Source of the DNA: VXMO01 sp965219405
Lineage (GTDB): Bacteria > Chloroflexota > Dehalococcoidia > UBA6926
Reading direction: 5' to 3'
Assembly (NCBI GenBank): GCA_965219405.1
Contig: OZ244736.1
Location: 1,736,001-1,800,000, forward strand
DNA: 64,000 bases
A model generated the notes under the pieces. That model did no database searches. It saw nothing but the letters and a program-made list of their open reading frames with translations, and was not told the DNA's origin. A program made the position numbers and the translations under genes. Shown one piece after another: positions 57,687 through 64,000 of the stretch (position 1 is its first letter; the number at the start of each line of letters is the position of its first letter).

Positions 57687-60023
57687 CTAATCCTCTGCGG
57701 CAATCGCGGTCTCCGCCTGTTGGGGAGCATCTCCCTGTGTCTCAGTCATTTCTTCCGCCATGAGGTCCTTCCCTGATTGCAGTGGAATATCAATGTGCAT
57801 TTCCGTGAACTCATTCGGTGACGATTCCACCGAGATTGATCCACCATGCCGCCGGACGATGTCATTGGATATTGCAAGACCGAGGCCTGTCCCCTTTTCC
57901 GGCGGTTTTGTGGTGAAGAATGGATTGAAGATCTTCTCCTTCACCTCGTCCGGCATTCCAACCCCGTTGTCACGAATGGTGACGCGTATCTTGTCCTCTT
58001 CACGGCGCGTCTTTAGCCATAGCATCGGAGTATAGTCGCCGGTCTTGCCTTCGGCAGCCAGGTTCTTGCGGCGAAGATCCGTGGCATAGCACGCGTTCGC
58101 CACCATATTGAGGAATACGCGGCCCAACTCCTGTGGAATCACGTCCACCGTCCCGATGTTTGGATCGTAGTCCTCTTCTGTGGTCAGGTTGAAGTCAGCG
58201 TCAGTCGCGCGTTGGCTGTGATAGGCGAGGCGGTACTGTTGGTTGACAAGGATGTTCATATCGACCTGTTCCCACTCGCCGGTATCGCGGCCAATCTGGA
58301 GCATGTCATGGACGATGCGATTGGCCCTGTCGCCGTGAGATTTGATCCGGCCGAGATTGGCATGGAGGTCACCCACGACTTCGTCGACATAGGAACGCTG
58401 ATCGTCCGACAGTTCGAATTTTGGATCGTCAAGGATCTCTTTGAGCTCATCGACGAGTTCCTGGGACGCCTCAGAGAAGTTATTCATGAAATTGAGTGGA
58501 TTGCGGATTTCGTGGGCGACGCCGGCCGTCAACTCACCCAGCGCGGCCAGTTTCTCTCTAAGGACGATCTGCCCTTGCGCCTGCCGCAGCTCACCCAAGA
58601 CTCCCTCAAGTTCCTCATTCTTGTCCTGCACTTCATTTGCGAGCTGCTCCACGAGGTTCAGCCGTTGAACCTCCAGCGCGTGCCTCCGAAAAACCTCAAG
58701 TGCGGACGCCATAACAGCGACTTCATCTTGGCCGCCAATATCGACAGATGATTCCAGATCACCCTCAGCCATGCTCTGCATGCGGTTGGATAGAGTATTC
58801 AGGCGGCGGAGCAAAATGCGACCGATGAATAGCCAGATCACCAGCAGCGCCCCAACCACGCTCAGTGCCGTGATTACGACCAAAAGGATCCGCCCAGTGC
58901 GTATTGCCTGGTCAGAGGCCGCCGTAGCCGTCACGGTTCCTTCCTGTGACGCTATAACCAGGCTGTCCACTTCAGCTAACAACTCAATCGAAAGGGCACG
59001 GTTACTTTCAAGAAGTTGTCGCTGAGCGCCGGCGATCTGGAGTGATTGCAGGACGACATCATAGATTCCGTCCTCGCTTAGGCCCAGGGCAAAGAATTCG
59101 TTCAAGATAGGCTGAGCCTGTTCATGAATCTCCGTACCCAAGAGAAAGTTCATGTTGCGATCGATTCTGCTCGTCGCCGCCTCAAACTCGTCTCTCAAGG
59201 AATCCACAAGTCTGGGGTCCGTTGCGGTGAACGCGCTAGCCAATTGTTCGCCGCCAATCTTGACTTCCGATTGAATCTCAACAAGGCGCCGATACCTCTC
59301 GACCTGCTCCTCCGAAAAATGTTCGAGCCTTTGGGCTTGATTCTGATCGATGCTGGGAAAGCCCGTCATGATGAAAAAAAACTGGTCGTCTATGGCCGGG
59401 ACGAGGGCGCCGTCGAGCTCGATCCCAAGATTGGTGAGTTTAATTTGGTGAGCGCTGCGCAGATCAATTAATTCAAAGGTGCCATCTGTTTGCGCAGCAA
59501 TGGAGTCGATGTTTGAGAGAAGGGTGTTTGCGTAATCCCTGATTACGCGGATACGCTCAGGGTCAACACCGGGCTGGGCCTCCAGCGCCGCCATCTGGCT
59601 CTCGAACTCGTCATAGGCAGAGTCGATTTCCCCAACGACCCGCCGAAATTCCTGCCTGTTGTCCGCCGCAGTTAGACTTGGCGCGGCGGCGACGAGAGTC
59701 TGTCCGTACTGGGCGATACCGAATGCGGACGCCAGTTCCGGCACGCTGCCCTCATTTACTTGATCCTGCGCATCGTTAATACTGTTGAACGAGAACCACG
59801 CCACCAAGCTGGCCAACAAGGTGAGCATAACTGCGCCGCCGATACTGAGATACAGCTGCGTCGCAATGCGAATGCGCCCCAGGATCCTTCCCCGAATCCC
59901 GCTCACGGGCGGGGCATGCCATTCGTCTGACTCAGTGTCCTGCCCGCCACCGTCACCCCGGGCTGACTGTCCTGGACCCCCCGGCAACAATCCGCGAATT
60001 GTTCCGACCAACGGAATCTTCAT
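57687..60023 (-). CDS. Membrane sensor histidine kinase
   Basis: 778 residues: membrane helix 1 (about 54-79), a long helical extracytoplasmic sensor domain (80-375), membrane helix 2 (378-400), HAMP (about 401-455), coiled coil, dimerisation domain with His504 (GVAHEIRNPLNF), and ATPase domain with N-box Asn639/Asn643, G1 Asp685 (DNGVGMP) and G2 GTGLGLA (711-717). Similar to TorS/NtrB-like sensors, but with no receiver domain. Its start overlaps the ligand-binding lipoprotein by four bases, implying that this protein feeds its sensor domain. The likely target is the receiver of the RR-PP2C protein two genes upstream. Confidence 0.92.
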   Translation of the reverse strand: MKIPLVGTIRGLLPGGPGQSARGDGGGQDTESDEWHAPPVSGIRGRILGRIRIATQLYLSIGGAVMLTLLASLVAWFSFNSINDAQDQVNEGSVPELASAFGIAQYGQTLVAAAPSLTAADNRQEFRRVVGEIDSAYDEFESQMAALEAQPGVDPERIRVIRDYANTLLSNIDSIAAQTDGTFELIDLRSAHQIKLTNLGIELDGALVPAIDDQFFFIMTGFPSIDQNQAQRLEHFSEEQVERYRRLVEIQSEVKIGGEQLASAFTATDPRLVDSLRDEFEAATSRIDRNMNFLLGTEIHEQAQPILNEFFALGLSEDGIYDVVLQSLQIAGAQRQLLESNRALSIELLAEVDSLVIASQEGTVTATAASDQAIRTGRILLVVITALSVVGALLVIWLFIGRILLRRLNTLSNRMQSMAEGDLESSVDIGGQDEVAVMASALEVFRRHALEVQRLNLVEQLANEVQDKNEELEGVLGELRQAQGQIVLREKLAALGELTAGVAHEIRNPLNFMNNFSEASQELVDELKEILDDPKFELSDDQRSYVDEVVGDLHANLGRIKSHGDRANRIVHDMLQIGRDTGEWEQVDMNILVNQQYRLAYHSQRATDADFNLTTEEDYDPNIGTVDVIPQELGRVFLNMVANACYATDLRRKNLAAEGKTGDYTPMLWLKTRREEDKIRVTIRDNGVGMPDEVKEKIFNPFFTTKPPEKGTGLGLAISNDIVRRHGGSISVESSPNEFTEMHIDIPLQSGKDLMAEEMTETQGDAPQQAETAIAAED

Positions 60024-61258
60024 GATGCTGACTCCACCAGCGTTTCAACGGGGTGATAAGTGCCATCAGCGCCAATCACAGTGAGATATACGGCGTCCGA
60101 GCCCTGGTTGTCATTCTCCCCGAACTGCAGCCTGAACCCGTCGATATTGAGTAACTGGGCGTTCTGCAATGACCGCAGGAAGCATTCTCGGTTCAGTTCC
60201 AAGCGGCAGGCGGCAATGCCCACGGCAGCAAGCCTGCCTGCAATATACCCTTCAAGCGAATAGAAATTCGCCTCCGCGTTCTCGTCGTAGGCGCGAAGTG
60301 CGTTCTCAAAGGTCACCACAATCTGTTCAGTTTGCTCGGTTACCAGGGGCATGACCTGTGTTGCATACACTCCTGCGCCACCGTTCCCCAACTGTTCCAA
60401 CAGACGTCTGTTACCCGCCACGGAAACCGTATAGAACTGTGTATGCATACCGGTTCGGTTGGCCCACTTGATCATGGCCACAGCAGGCTCAAACGTACCG
60501 ATCAGCAGTACCGCCTCCGGGTGGGCCGGCACAATGTCCAGCAGGGCTGACTTGATCGCATTCGTATTCGCGGTATAGAGCCCCACAGCAACGGGTTCCA
60601 TATCGTGTGATCTCAGGGCCTGGCGCGCTCCCGCGTAACCACTCCGTCCAAAGGCGTCGTCCTGATAAAGCAAGGCAATGCGTGTTATTCCGCGTCTGTC
60701 AATGAGATAGTCGATGACCGCCTGCGTCTCCTGTTTATAGGAGGCACGCAGGTTCACCACGTTGTCCGGCGCGCCATCCCGCAGGAATTCCGCGCCCGTG
60801 TATGCAGCGATGAACGGGATTCCCTCCTCCGTCGCTATAGGTAGAACGGCGCGGACTGTTGGCGTACCGGCCGAGCCAAGAATTGCAAAGACCTGGTCCC
60901 GTTCGATGAAGCGGTCTACATTTCTGAGCGCCTTTGCCGGATCGTAGTCGTCGTCCAGCGTGATGAGGCTGAGCTTGCGTCCGTTCACCCCACCCCGAGA
61001 ATTAATCTCGTTGAATGCAGCCTCGATTCCTATCTGGAGGCTTGTACCGATCTCGCCGAAATCGACAGATTGCCCGAACAGAACCTGATCATGTGTGACG
61101 CCCGGCGTTCCCGCAGCCTGATCCTGCGTTGCATCAGGCTCCGGAGTCGGAACTTCATCCTCTCCGGGTAAACTGATTTCTGGCAGACAGCCAATCATCA
61201 GCATCACGGCTCCGACAGCTACGGCAAACACAATTCGGGCCAGCTTGGGCTTCACCAT
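60020..61258 (-). CDS. ABC-type branched-chain amino acid-like substrate-binding lipoprotein
   Basis: A 412-residue type I periplasmic-binding protein (Peripla_BP_6, LivJ-like). Signal with lipobox MIGC (Cys24), acidic Asp/Glu/Pro-rich linker, then GVTHDQVLFGQSVDFGEIG, FIERDQVFAILGSAGTPTV, DDAFGRSGYAGARQAL and LEGYIAGRLA. No permease or ATPase genes are nearby, so it likely senses a ligand for the overlapping histidine kinase rather than delivering it to a transporter, as TorT does for TorS. Ligand unknown. Follows the RsbW-type gene by 13 bases. Confidence 0.9.
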   Translation of the reverse strand: MVKPKLARIVFAVAVGAVMLMIGCLPEISLPGEDEVPTPEPDATQDQAAGTPGVTHDQVLFGQSVDFGEIGTSLQIGIEAAFNEINSRGGVNGRKLSLITLDDDYDPAKALRNVDRFIERDQVFAILGSAGTPTVRAVLPIATEEGIPFIAAYTGAEFLRDGAPDNVVNLRASYKQETQAVIDYLIDRRGITRIALLYQDDAFGRSGYAGARQALRSHDMEPVAVGLYTANTNAIKSALLDIVPAHPEAVLLIGTFEPAVAMIKWANRTGMHTQFYTVSVAGNRRLLEQLGNGGAGVYATQVMPLVTEQTEQIVVTFENALRAYDENAEANFYSLEGYIAGRLAAVGIAACRLELNRECFLRSLQNAQLLNIDGFRLQFGENDNQGSDAVYLTVIGADGTYHPVETLVESAS

Positions 61259-61271
61259 TCCAGCCTCGCCG

Positions 61272-61682
61272 CTAAAGTTTGGCGACCAACCTCATCCTGT
61301 TCTTGTTGTCTGCCCGAACGTAGGAAACGTCATCCATGACTGTCCGGACGATGTGGATACCCCATCCTCCGATTCGGCGATCCATCATTGGCCCCTCGAG
61401 ATCGGGGTGAGGCGCGTCATTGATCGGGTTGAAAGGCCGCCCATCATCGACAATCTCTATTGTAACTTTGGCGTTCTCTGTCTTCACGGACAAATCGATA
61501 TAGTGTATTTCTTCATCAGTGTAGCCATAGTTCATGATATTGAGGGTTAGCTCTTCAAGAACAAGATTGATCTTGTAGGTCAACTCAAGCGGCCACCCGC
61601 TCTCCTCACCGAGTTCTTCTATGGCGGCAGTAATGCGGTCCAACTCATCGTGCTTAGACTCAATGGTCATAGAGATGTTCAC
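61272..61682 (-). CDS. RsbW/SpoIIAB-like serine kinase (HATPase_c_2)
   Basis: A 136-residue GHKL-fold kinase of the anti-sigma type. N-box: LVLEELTLNIMNYGY; G1: EIVDDGRPFNP; then GGWGIHIVRTVMDDVSY. RsbW-type kinases phosphorylate a STAS antagonist and bind a sigma factor or other partner. The GTG at 61682 follows GGACGG, 13 bases after the upstream stop; an ATG 12 bases further is also possible. No sigma factor gene is seen in the window, so its partner is unknown. Confidence 0.85.
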   Translation of the reverse strand: MNISMTIESKHDELDRITAAIEELGEESGWPLELTYKINLVLEELTLNIMNYGYTDEEIHYIDLSVKTENAKVTIEIVDDGRPFNPINDAPHPDLEGPMMDRRIGGWGIHIVRTVMDDVSYVRADNKNRMRLVAKL

Positions 61683-61695
61683 AGTGAGTGCCGTC

Positions 61696-62907
61696 CTAGT
61701 CGTCCCTGCGCAGAACGAGACAGGTAATGTCATCGTGCTGCGCCGCAGACCCTGCAAACTCTCTGATGACATCAATGACTGCAAGGGCAGTACTCTCAGG
61801 ATCCGTAGGCGGCGACTGCACAAAGTGGTCGCGGACCCTCTTTATGCCCATCGGTTCCTGGGCCTCGTTCATGGCCTCAGTGACACCGTCCGTCACGAAA
61901 ATAACGCTGTCACCCGGCGCAAGATCCACACTGTTTTCCATGTATTCATAGTCCGGCGCAACACCCAGAACGATCCCCTGGGTAAGGGGAAGCTCTTCCG
62001 ATGAGCCGTCCGCACGGACGAGCACAGGCGGATTCTCCCCGCCACTGGCATAGGTCAGTCGGCCAGACCGGGGATCGAAGACGGAGTAGAGAACCGTAAC
62101 GAACATGCCCGTTTCATTGTCTTCGACCAGGAGGCTGTTGACCTCGGTCAGGACTTCACCGGGATGGCCTTTGCCCACGGCGGCGCCCTTGAGCAAGGTG
62201 CGCGAGGACATCATGAAGAGTCCTGCGGCAACTCCTTTGTCAGACACATCCGCAACCACCAGCCCGATGCGGTCGAACTGGAGGCGCATCAAGTCGAAGA
62301 AATCGCCCCCAATATTCCTCGCCGGGCGCATCGTTCCATAGACCGAATACCCGGCGCCGGATGGGAAAACCGTTGGCAGGATAGACTGCTGCATATTCTT
62401 TGCGACATCCAACTCATTCTGGAGGGCAACCAGGCGATCCCGCACACTAAGCGCATCACGCAATTCCTGAATATGCCGCAGGGTTCGGTCAATGGTAACC
62501 CGTAGATCGTCGAAGTCCACCGGTTTGGTGATGAAGTCGAACGCGCCGCGATTCATCGCGGTGCGGATATTCTGCATGTCTCCGTAGGCGGAGATGATGA
62601 CGGAGCGGACATTGGGCTTTGCTTTCGGAATTTCCTGGAGGAGGGTCAGCCCGTCCATCTGGGGCATGTTGATATCGGACAACACCATATCAATGTCTTC
62701 GTCGTCTTCCAATTCCTTCAGGGCTTCAACGCCGTTGTGAGCGAATACGAAGCTATACCGACCGGATCGAATCTCCCGACGCATGCGCTGTCGAACAAGG
62801 GGTTCAAGGTCAGGCTCGTCGTCAACGACGAGAATTTTGTAGCCTTGCTGATCTTCCTGCAGTTCTTCAGTCTGCTCGGTGTTTTCGCTGGAAACGTCAG
62901 TGGTCAT
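61696..62907 (-). CDS. Response regulator fused to PP2C-type phosphatase (RsbU/SpoIIE-like)
   Basis: 403 residues. N-terminal receiver (about 22-145) with Asp29/Asp30, phosphoacceptor Asp78 (LSDINMPQMDG), Ser106 and Lys128 (ITKPVD). A short linker helix (VALQNELDVAKNMQQSILP) leads to the SpoIIE-type PP2C domain (185-400) with IGGDFFDLM, VADVSDKGVAAGLFM and DSVIFVTDGVTEA, ending AAQHDDITCLVL. It would dephosphorylate the STAS antagonist encoded 76 bases upstream when the receiver is phosphorylated by the histidine kinase. Confidence 0.93.
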   Translation of the reverse strand: MTTDVSSENTEQTEELQEDQQGYKILVVDDEPDLEPLVRQRMRREIRSGRYSFVFAHNGVEALKELEDDEDIDMVLSDINMPQMDGLTLLQEIPKAKPNVRSVIISAYGDMQNIRTAMNRGAFDFITKPVDFDDLRVTIDRTLRHIQELRDALSVRDRLVALQNELDVAKNMQQSILPTVFPSGAGYSVYGTMRPARNIGGDFFDLMRLQFDRIGLVVADVSDKGVAAGLFMMSSRTLLKGAAVGKGHPGEVLTEVNSLLVEDNETGMFVTVLYSVFDPRSGRLTYASGGENPPVLVRADGSSEELPLTQGIVLGVAPDYEYMENSVDLAPGDSVIFVTDGVTEAMNEAQEPMGIKRVRDHFVQSPPTDPESTALAVIDVIREFAGSAAQHDDITCLVLRRDD

Positions 62908-62983
62908 GAGTCTCCCTCAAGGAGCTCGCGGTGAAATGAGAGCAGGCCGGACAATCACTGAACGGGCCCGTGGCCCCTCCAAT

Positions 62984-63325
62984 TCACTTCGAGATGGCTG
63001 CTGCTGCCTCGGCCCGTGTCTCGTGGATCGCGATGATGTTGTCGAATCCACTGATCTTGAAGACTTCACGAATAGGCTCTGTCAGTGAGCACAAAGCCAA
63101 TTGCCCTCCCTGACGCTGAAGAGTCTTGGCAGTTAGCAAGATCACTCGCATCCCAGCGCTGCTGATATACGACACATTCTCGAAGTCGATAATCAGAGCC
63201 TTATCTTCGGGTTGAATTACCTTCTCCAGCGCGGCCTGGAATTCCTGCGCGCTGCCACTGTCTATCCTACCCTCCGTCTTGGCGACGACGGTTACCTGAT
63301 CCCTTTCAGCATCGACTTTCAGCAC
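62984..63325 (-). CDS. STAS-domain anti-sigma factor antagonist (RsbV/SpoIIAA-like)
   Basis: A 113-residue STAS protein: GRIDSGSAQEFQAALEKV, LIIDFENVSYISSAGMRVILLTAK with the candidate phosphoserine in ISSAG (Ser55/Ser56), and GFDNIIAIHETRAEA at the end. Its phosphorylation state would switch binding to the RsbW-like kinase. GTG start after GGGAGG. First gene of the five-gene signalling cassette. Confidence 0.92.
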   Translation of the reverse strand: MLKVDAERDQVTVVAKTEGRIDSGSAQEFQAALEKVIQPEDKALIIDFENVSYISSAGMRVILLTAKTLQRQGGQLALCSLTEPIREVFKISGFDNIIAIHETRAEAAAAISK

Positions 63326-63481
63326 GGTAACCTCCCACGGTACCCATATGGATTATCGGTAGTATGCCATACCGCAGACTACTCGACTAGCAATCCTGCC
63401 ATCTACGTCTCCCCTTACCACTGAGACCTAATGATGCCGCTAGTTGACGCTTGCTGCAAATCGAGTTGCTTCAGATTCGCC

Positions 63482-63506
63482 CGACAGGTTCAAACTGTCG
63501 CATAAT
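63482..63506 (+). promoter_or_regulatory. Inverted repeat and -10 upstream of tRNA-Leu
   Basis: CGACAG...CTGTCG (6-bp arms, 7-base spacer) is immediately followed by CATAAT (63501-63506), 17 bases before the tRNA. The repeat occupies the place of a -35/spacer and could be a repressor site. Confidence 0.35.
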
Positions 63507-63523
63507 GAACTAACCGTTTTCAT

Positions 63524-63609
63524 GCCGAAGTGGCGGAATGGCAGACGCGACGGTCTCAAACACCGTTGGGGGCAACCCCGTGTCGGTTCGACTCCGACCT
63601 TCGGCACCA
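63524..63609 (+). tRNA. tRNA-Leu (anticodon CAA)
   Basis: Class II tRNA, 86 bases: acceptor GCCGAAG/CTTCGGC, encoded CCA, anticodon stem ACGGT/ACCGT with loop CTCAAAC (CAA, for TTG), long variable arm (TGGGGGCAACCCCGT) and TTCGACT T-loop. Confidence 0.95.
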
Positions 63610-63672
63610 AGTGAGATGGTCTGAACGTGCCACCTGTTTACTCTCAGAGTTAATGGGCGGGCACGTCGGCTT

Positions 63673-63746
63673 TGCCCGGTGGTGCAGTGGTAGCACAGGG
63701 GACTTTGGATCCTCTGACCCAGGTTCGAATCCTGGCCGGGCAGCCA
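63673..63746 (+). tRNA. tRNA-Gln (anticodon UUG)
   Basis: Acceptor TGCCCGG/CCGGGCA, discriminator G, encoded CCA (63744-63746); anticodon stem GGGGA/TCCTC with loop CTTTGGA gives UUG. Lies 63 bases after tRNA-Leu, probably cotranscribed. Confidence 0.95.
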
Positions 63747-63776
63747 TAGAGATTGCCGGAGCACGGGAGGTTCAGC

Positions 63777-64000
63777 ATTACTTCAGAGCACGATCCCGGC
63801 CAGCCACGGGCACTGGTGACGGGCGGAGCCGGATTCATCGGCTCGCATTTGGTCAAGCGCCTTGTCAGTGACGGATGGTACGTTACCGTCGTTGATGATC
63901 TTTCATCTTCGTCGATGAATGACCAAATAGAGTCTGCCGCCCCTCTGCACAACCTGGATGTCGCTGATCCATCCCTCGCAGACGTTTTTTCGAAACATCA
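63777..64000 (+). CDS. NAD-dependent sugar epimerase/dehydratase (3' end outside window)
   Basis: N-terminal part of an extended short-chain dehydrogenase (UDP-glucose 4-epimerase-like). The Rossmann motif ALVTGGAGFIGSHLVKRL is followed by VTVVDDLSSSS, the usual NAD-binding acidic strand. The frame from 63777 has no ATG before the motif: GGGAGG at 63765-63770 is followed 6 bases later by ATT (63777), a rare start; a GTG at 63816 falls inside the first beta strand. Either an ATT start or a start error. Likely makes an activated sugar for surface glycans; runs off the window. Confidence 0.8.
   Translation, partial: MTSEHDPGQPRALVTGGAGFIGSHLVKRLVSDGWYVTVVDDLSSSSMNDQIESAAPLHNLDVADPSLADVFSKH

Noticed and set aside
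1..64000. CRISPR arrays, insertion sequences, prophage or integrase genes
   Set aside because: No regularly spaced direct repeats, transposase or integrase motifs were found on either strand.

Overview
This is a GC-rich, gene-dense bacterial chromosome segment with short intergenic gaps, many 4-base ATGA/GTGA gene overlaps and no phage, insertion sequence, rRNA or CRISPR array. Gene content points to a Chloroflexota bacterium, probably a Dehalococcoidia/SAR202-like lineage: a DUF2298 / TIGR03663 (Agl23-type) membrane protein pair, a gamma-alpha fused 2-oxoacid:ferredoxin oxidoreductase, an 11-gene complex I cluster without the NADH-oxidising subunits, and several Tat and Yip1 membrane proteins. 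The taxonomic call is inference from gene content, not from a marker tree.

Layout. 1-2.5 kb: the C-terminal part of a sulfite-oxidase-type molybdoenzyme, a zinc-ribbon protein and an unknown membrane-anchored protein. 2.5-6.6 kb (mostly minus): miaB, tRNA-Ser(GCU), a Rieske-like protein lacking both histidine ligands, a hypothetical protein and an MBL-fold hydrolase. 6.9-11.3 kb (plus): korA-korB-midA-ridA. 24.0-11.3 kb (minus): a ten-gene unidirectional run, birA, dedA-like, hisG, phospholipase-C-like, hisD, ftsY, then four cell-surface glycan/lipid genes (DUF2298, Agl23-like, flippase-like, FAD oxidoreductase). 24-25.5 kb: an aldo/keto reductase and a protein with two HicB-like domains. 36-25.5 kb (minus): complex I genes in the order nuoM-A-B-C-D-H-I-J-K-L-N. 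36.2-39.7 kb: tatA/B-tatC, a vapBC-type pair whose antitoxin gene is frameshifted, a second tatA, and two Yip1 proteins. 39.9-43 kb: purC, a small membrane protein and purS facing hisB-hisC. 43-47.4 kb (minus): a MacAB-like efflux system with an accessory protein. 47.5-54.3 kb: thioredoxin- and glutaredoxin-like proteins, a CCA-type nucleotidyltransferase, and the DNA-repair operon PHP-dinG-ogg. 54.3-57.6 kb: small unknown genes, tRNA-Glu(UUC), DUF192 lipoprotein, tRNA-Thr(CGU), DUF502 protein. 57.7-63.3 kb (minus): a signalling cassette (STAS antagonist, response-regulator/PP2C phosphatase, anti-sigma-type kinase, ligand-binding lipoprotein, histidine kinase). 63.5-64 kb: tRNA-Leu(CAA), tRNA-Gln(UUG) and the start of a sugar-nucleotide epimerase.

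How the parts may work together. KorAB makes reduced ferredoxin from 2-oxoacids. The complex I cluster has the membrane arm and quinone module but no NuoE/F/G, so ferredoxin or a similar carrier is a plausible donor. A homologue of the complex I assembly methyltransferase NDUFAF7 (MidA) sits in the kor operon, tying the two loci together. The Tat genes would export folded cofactor enzymes such as the twin-arginine molybdoenzyme at the left edge. The right-hand signalling cassette combines a two-component sensor with a partner-switching module and a solute-binding lipoprotein that has no transporter beside it; it is the most system-like novelty in the window. Several genes have a -10-like hexamer exactly 6 bases before the start codon, suggesting leaderless transcripts.
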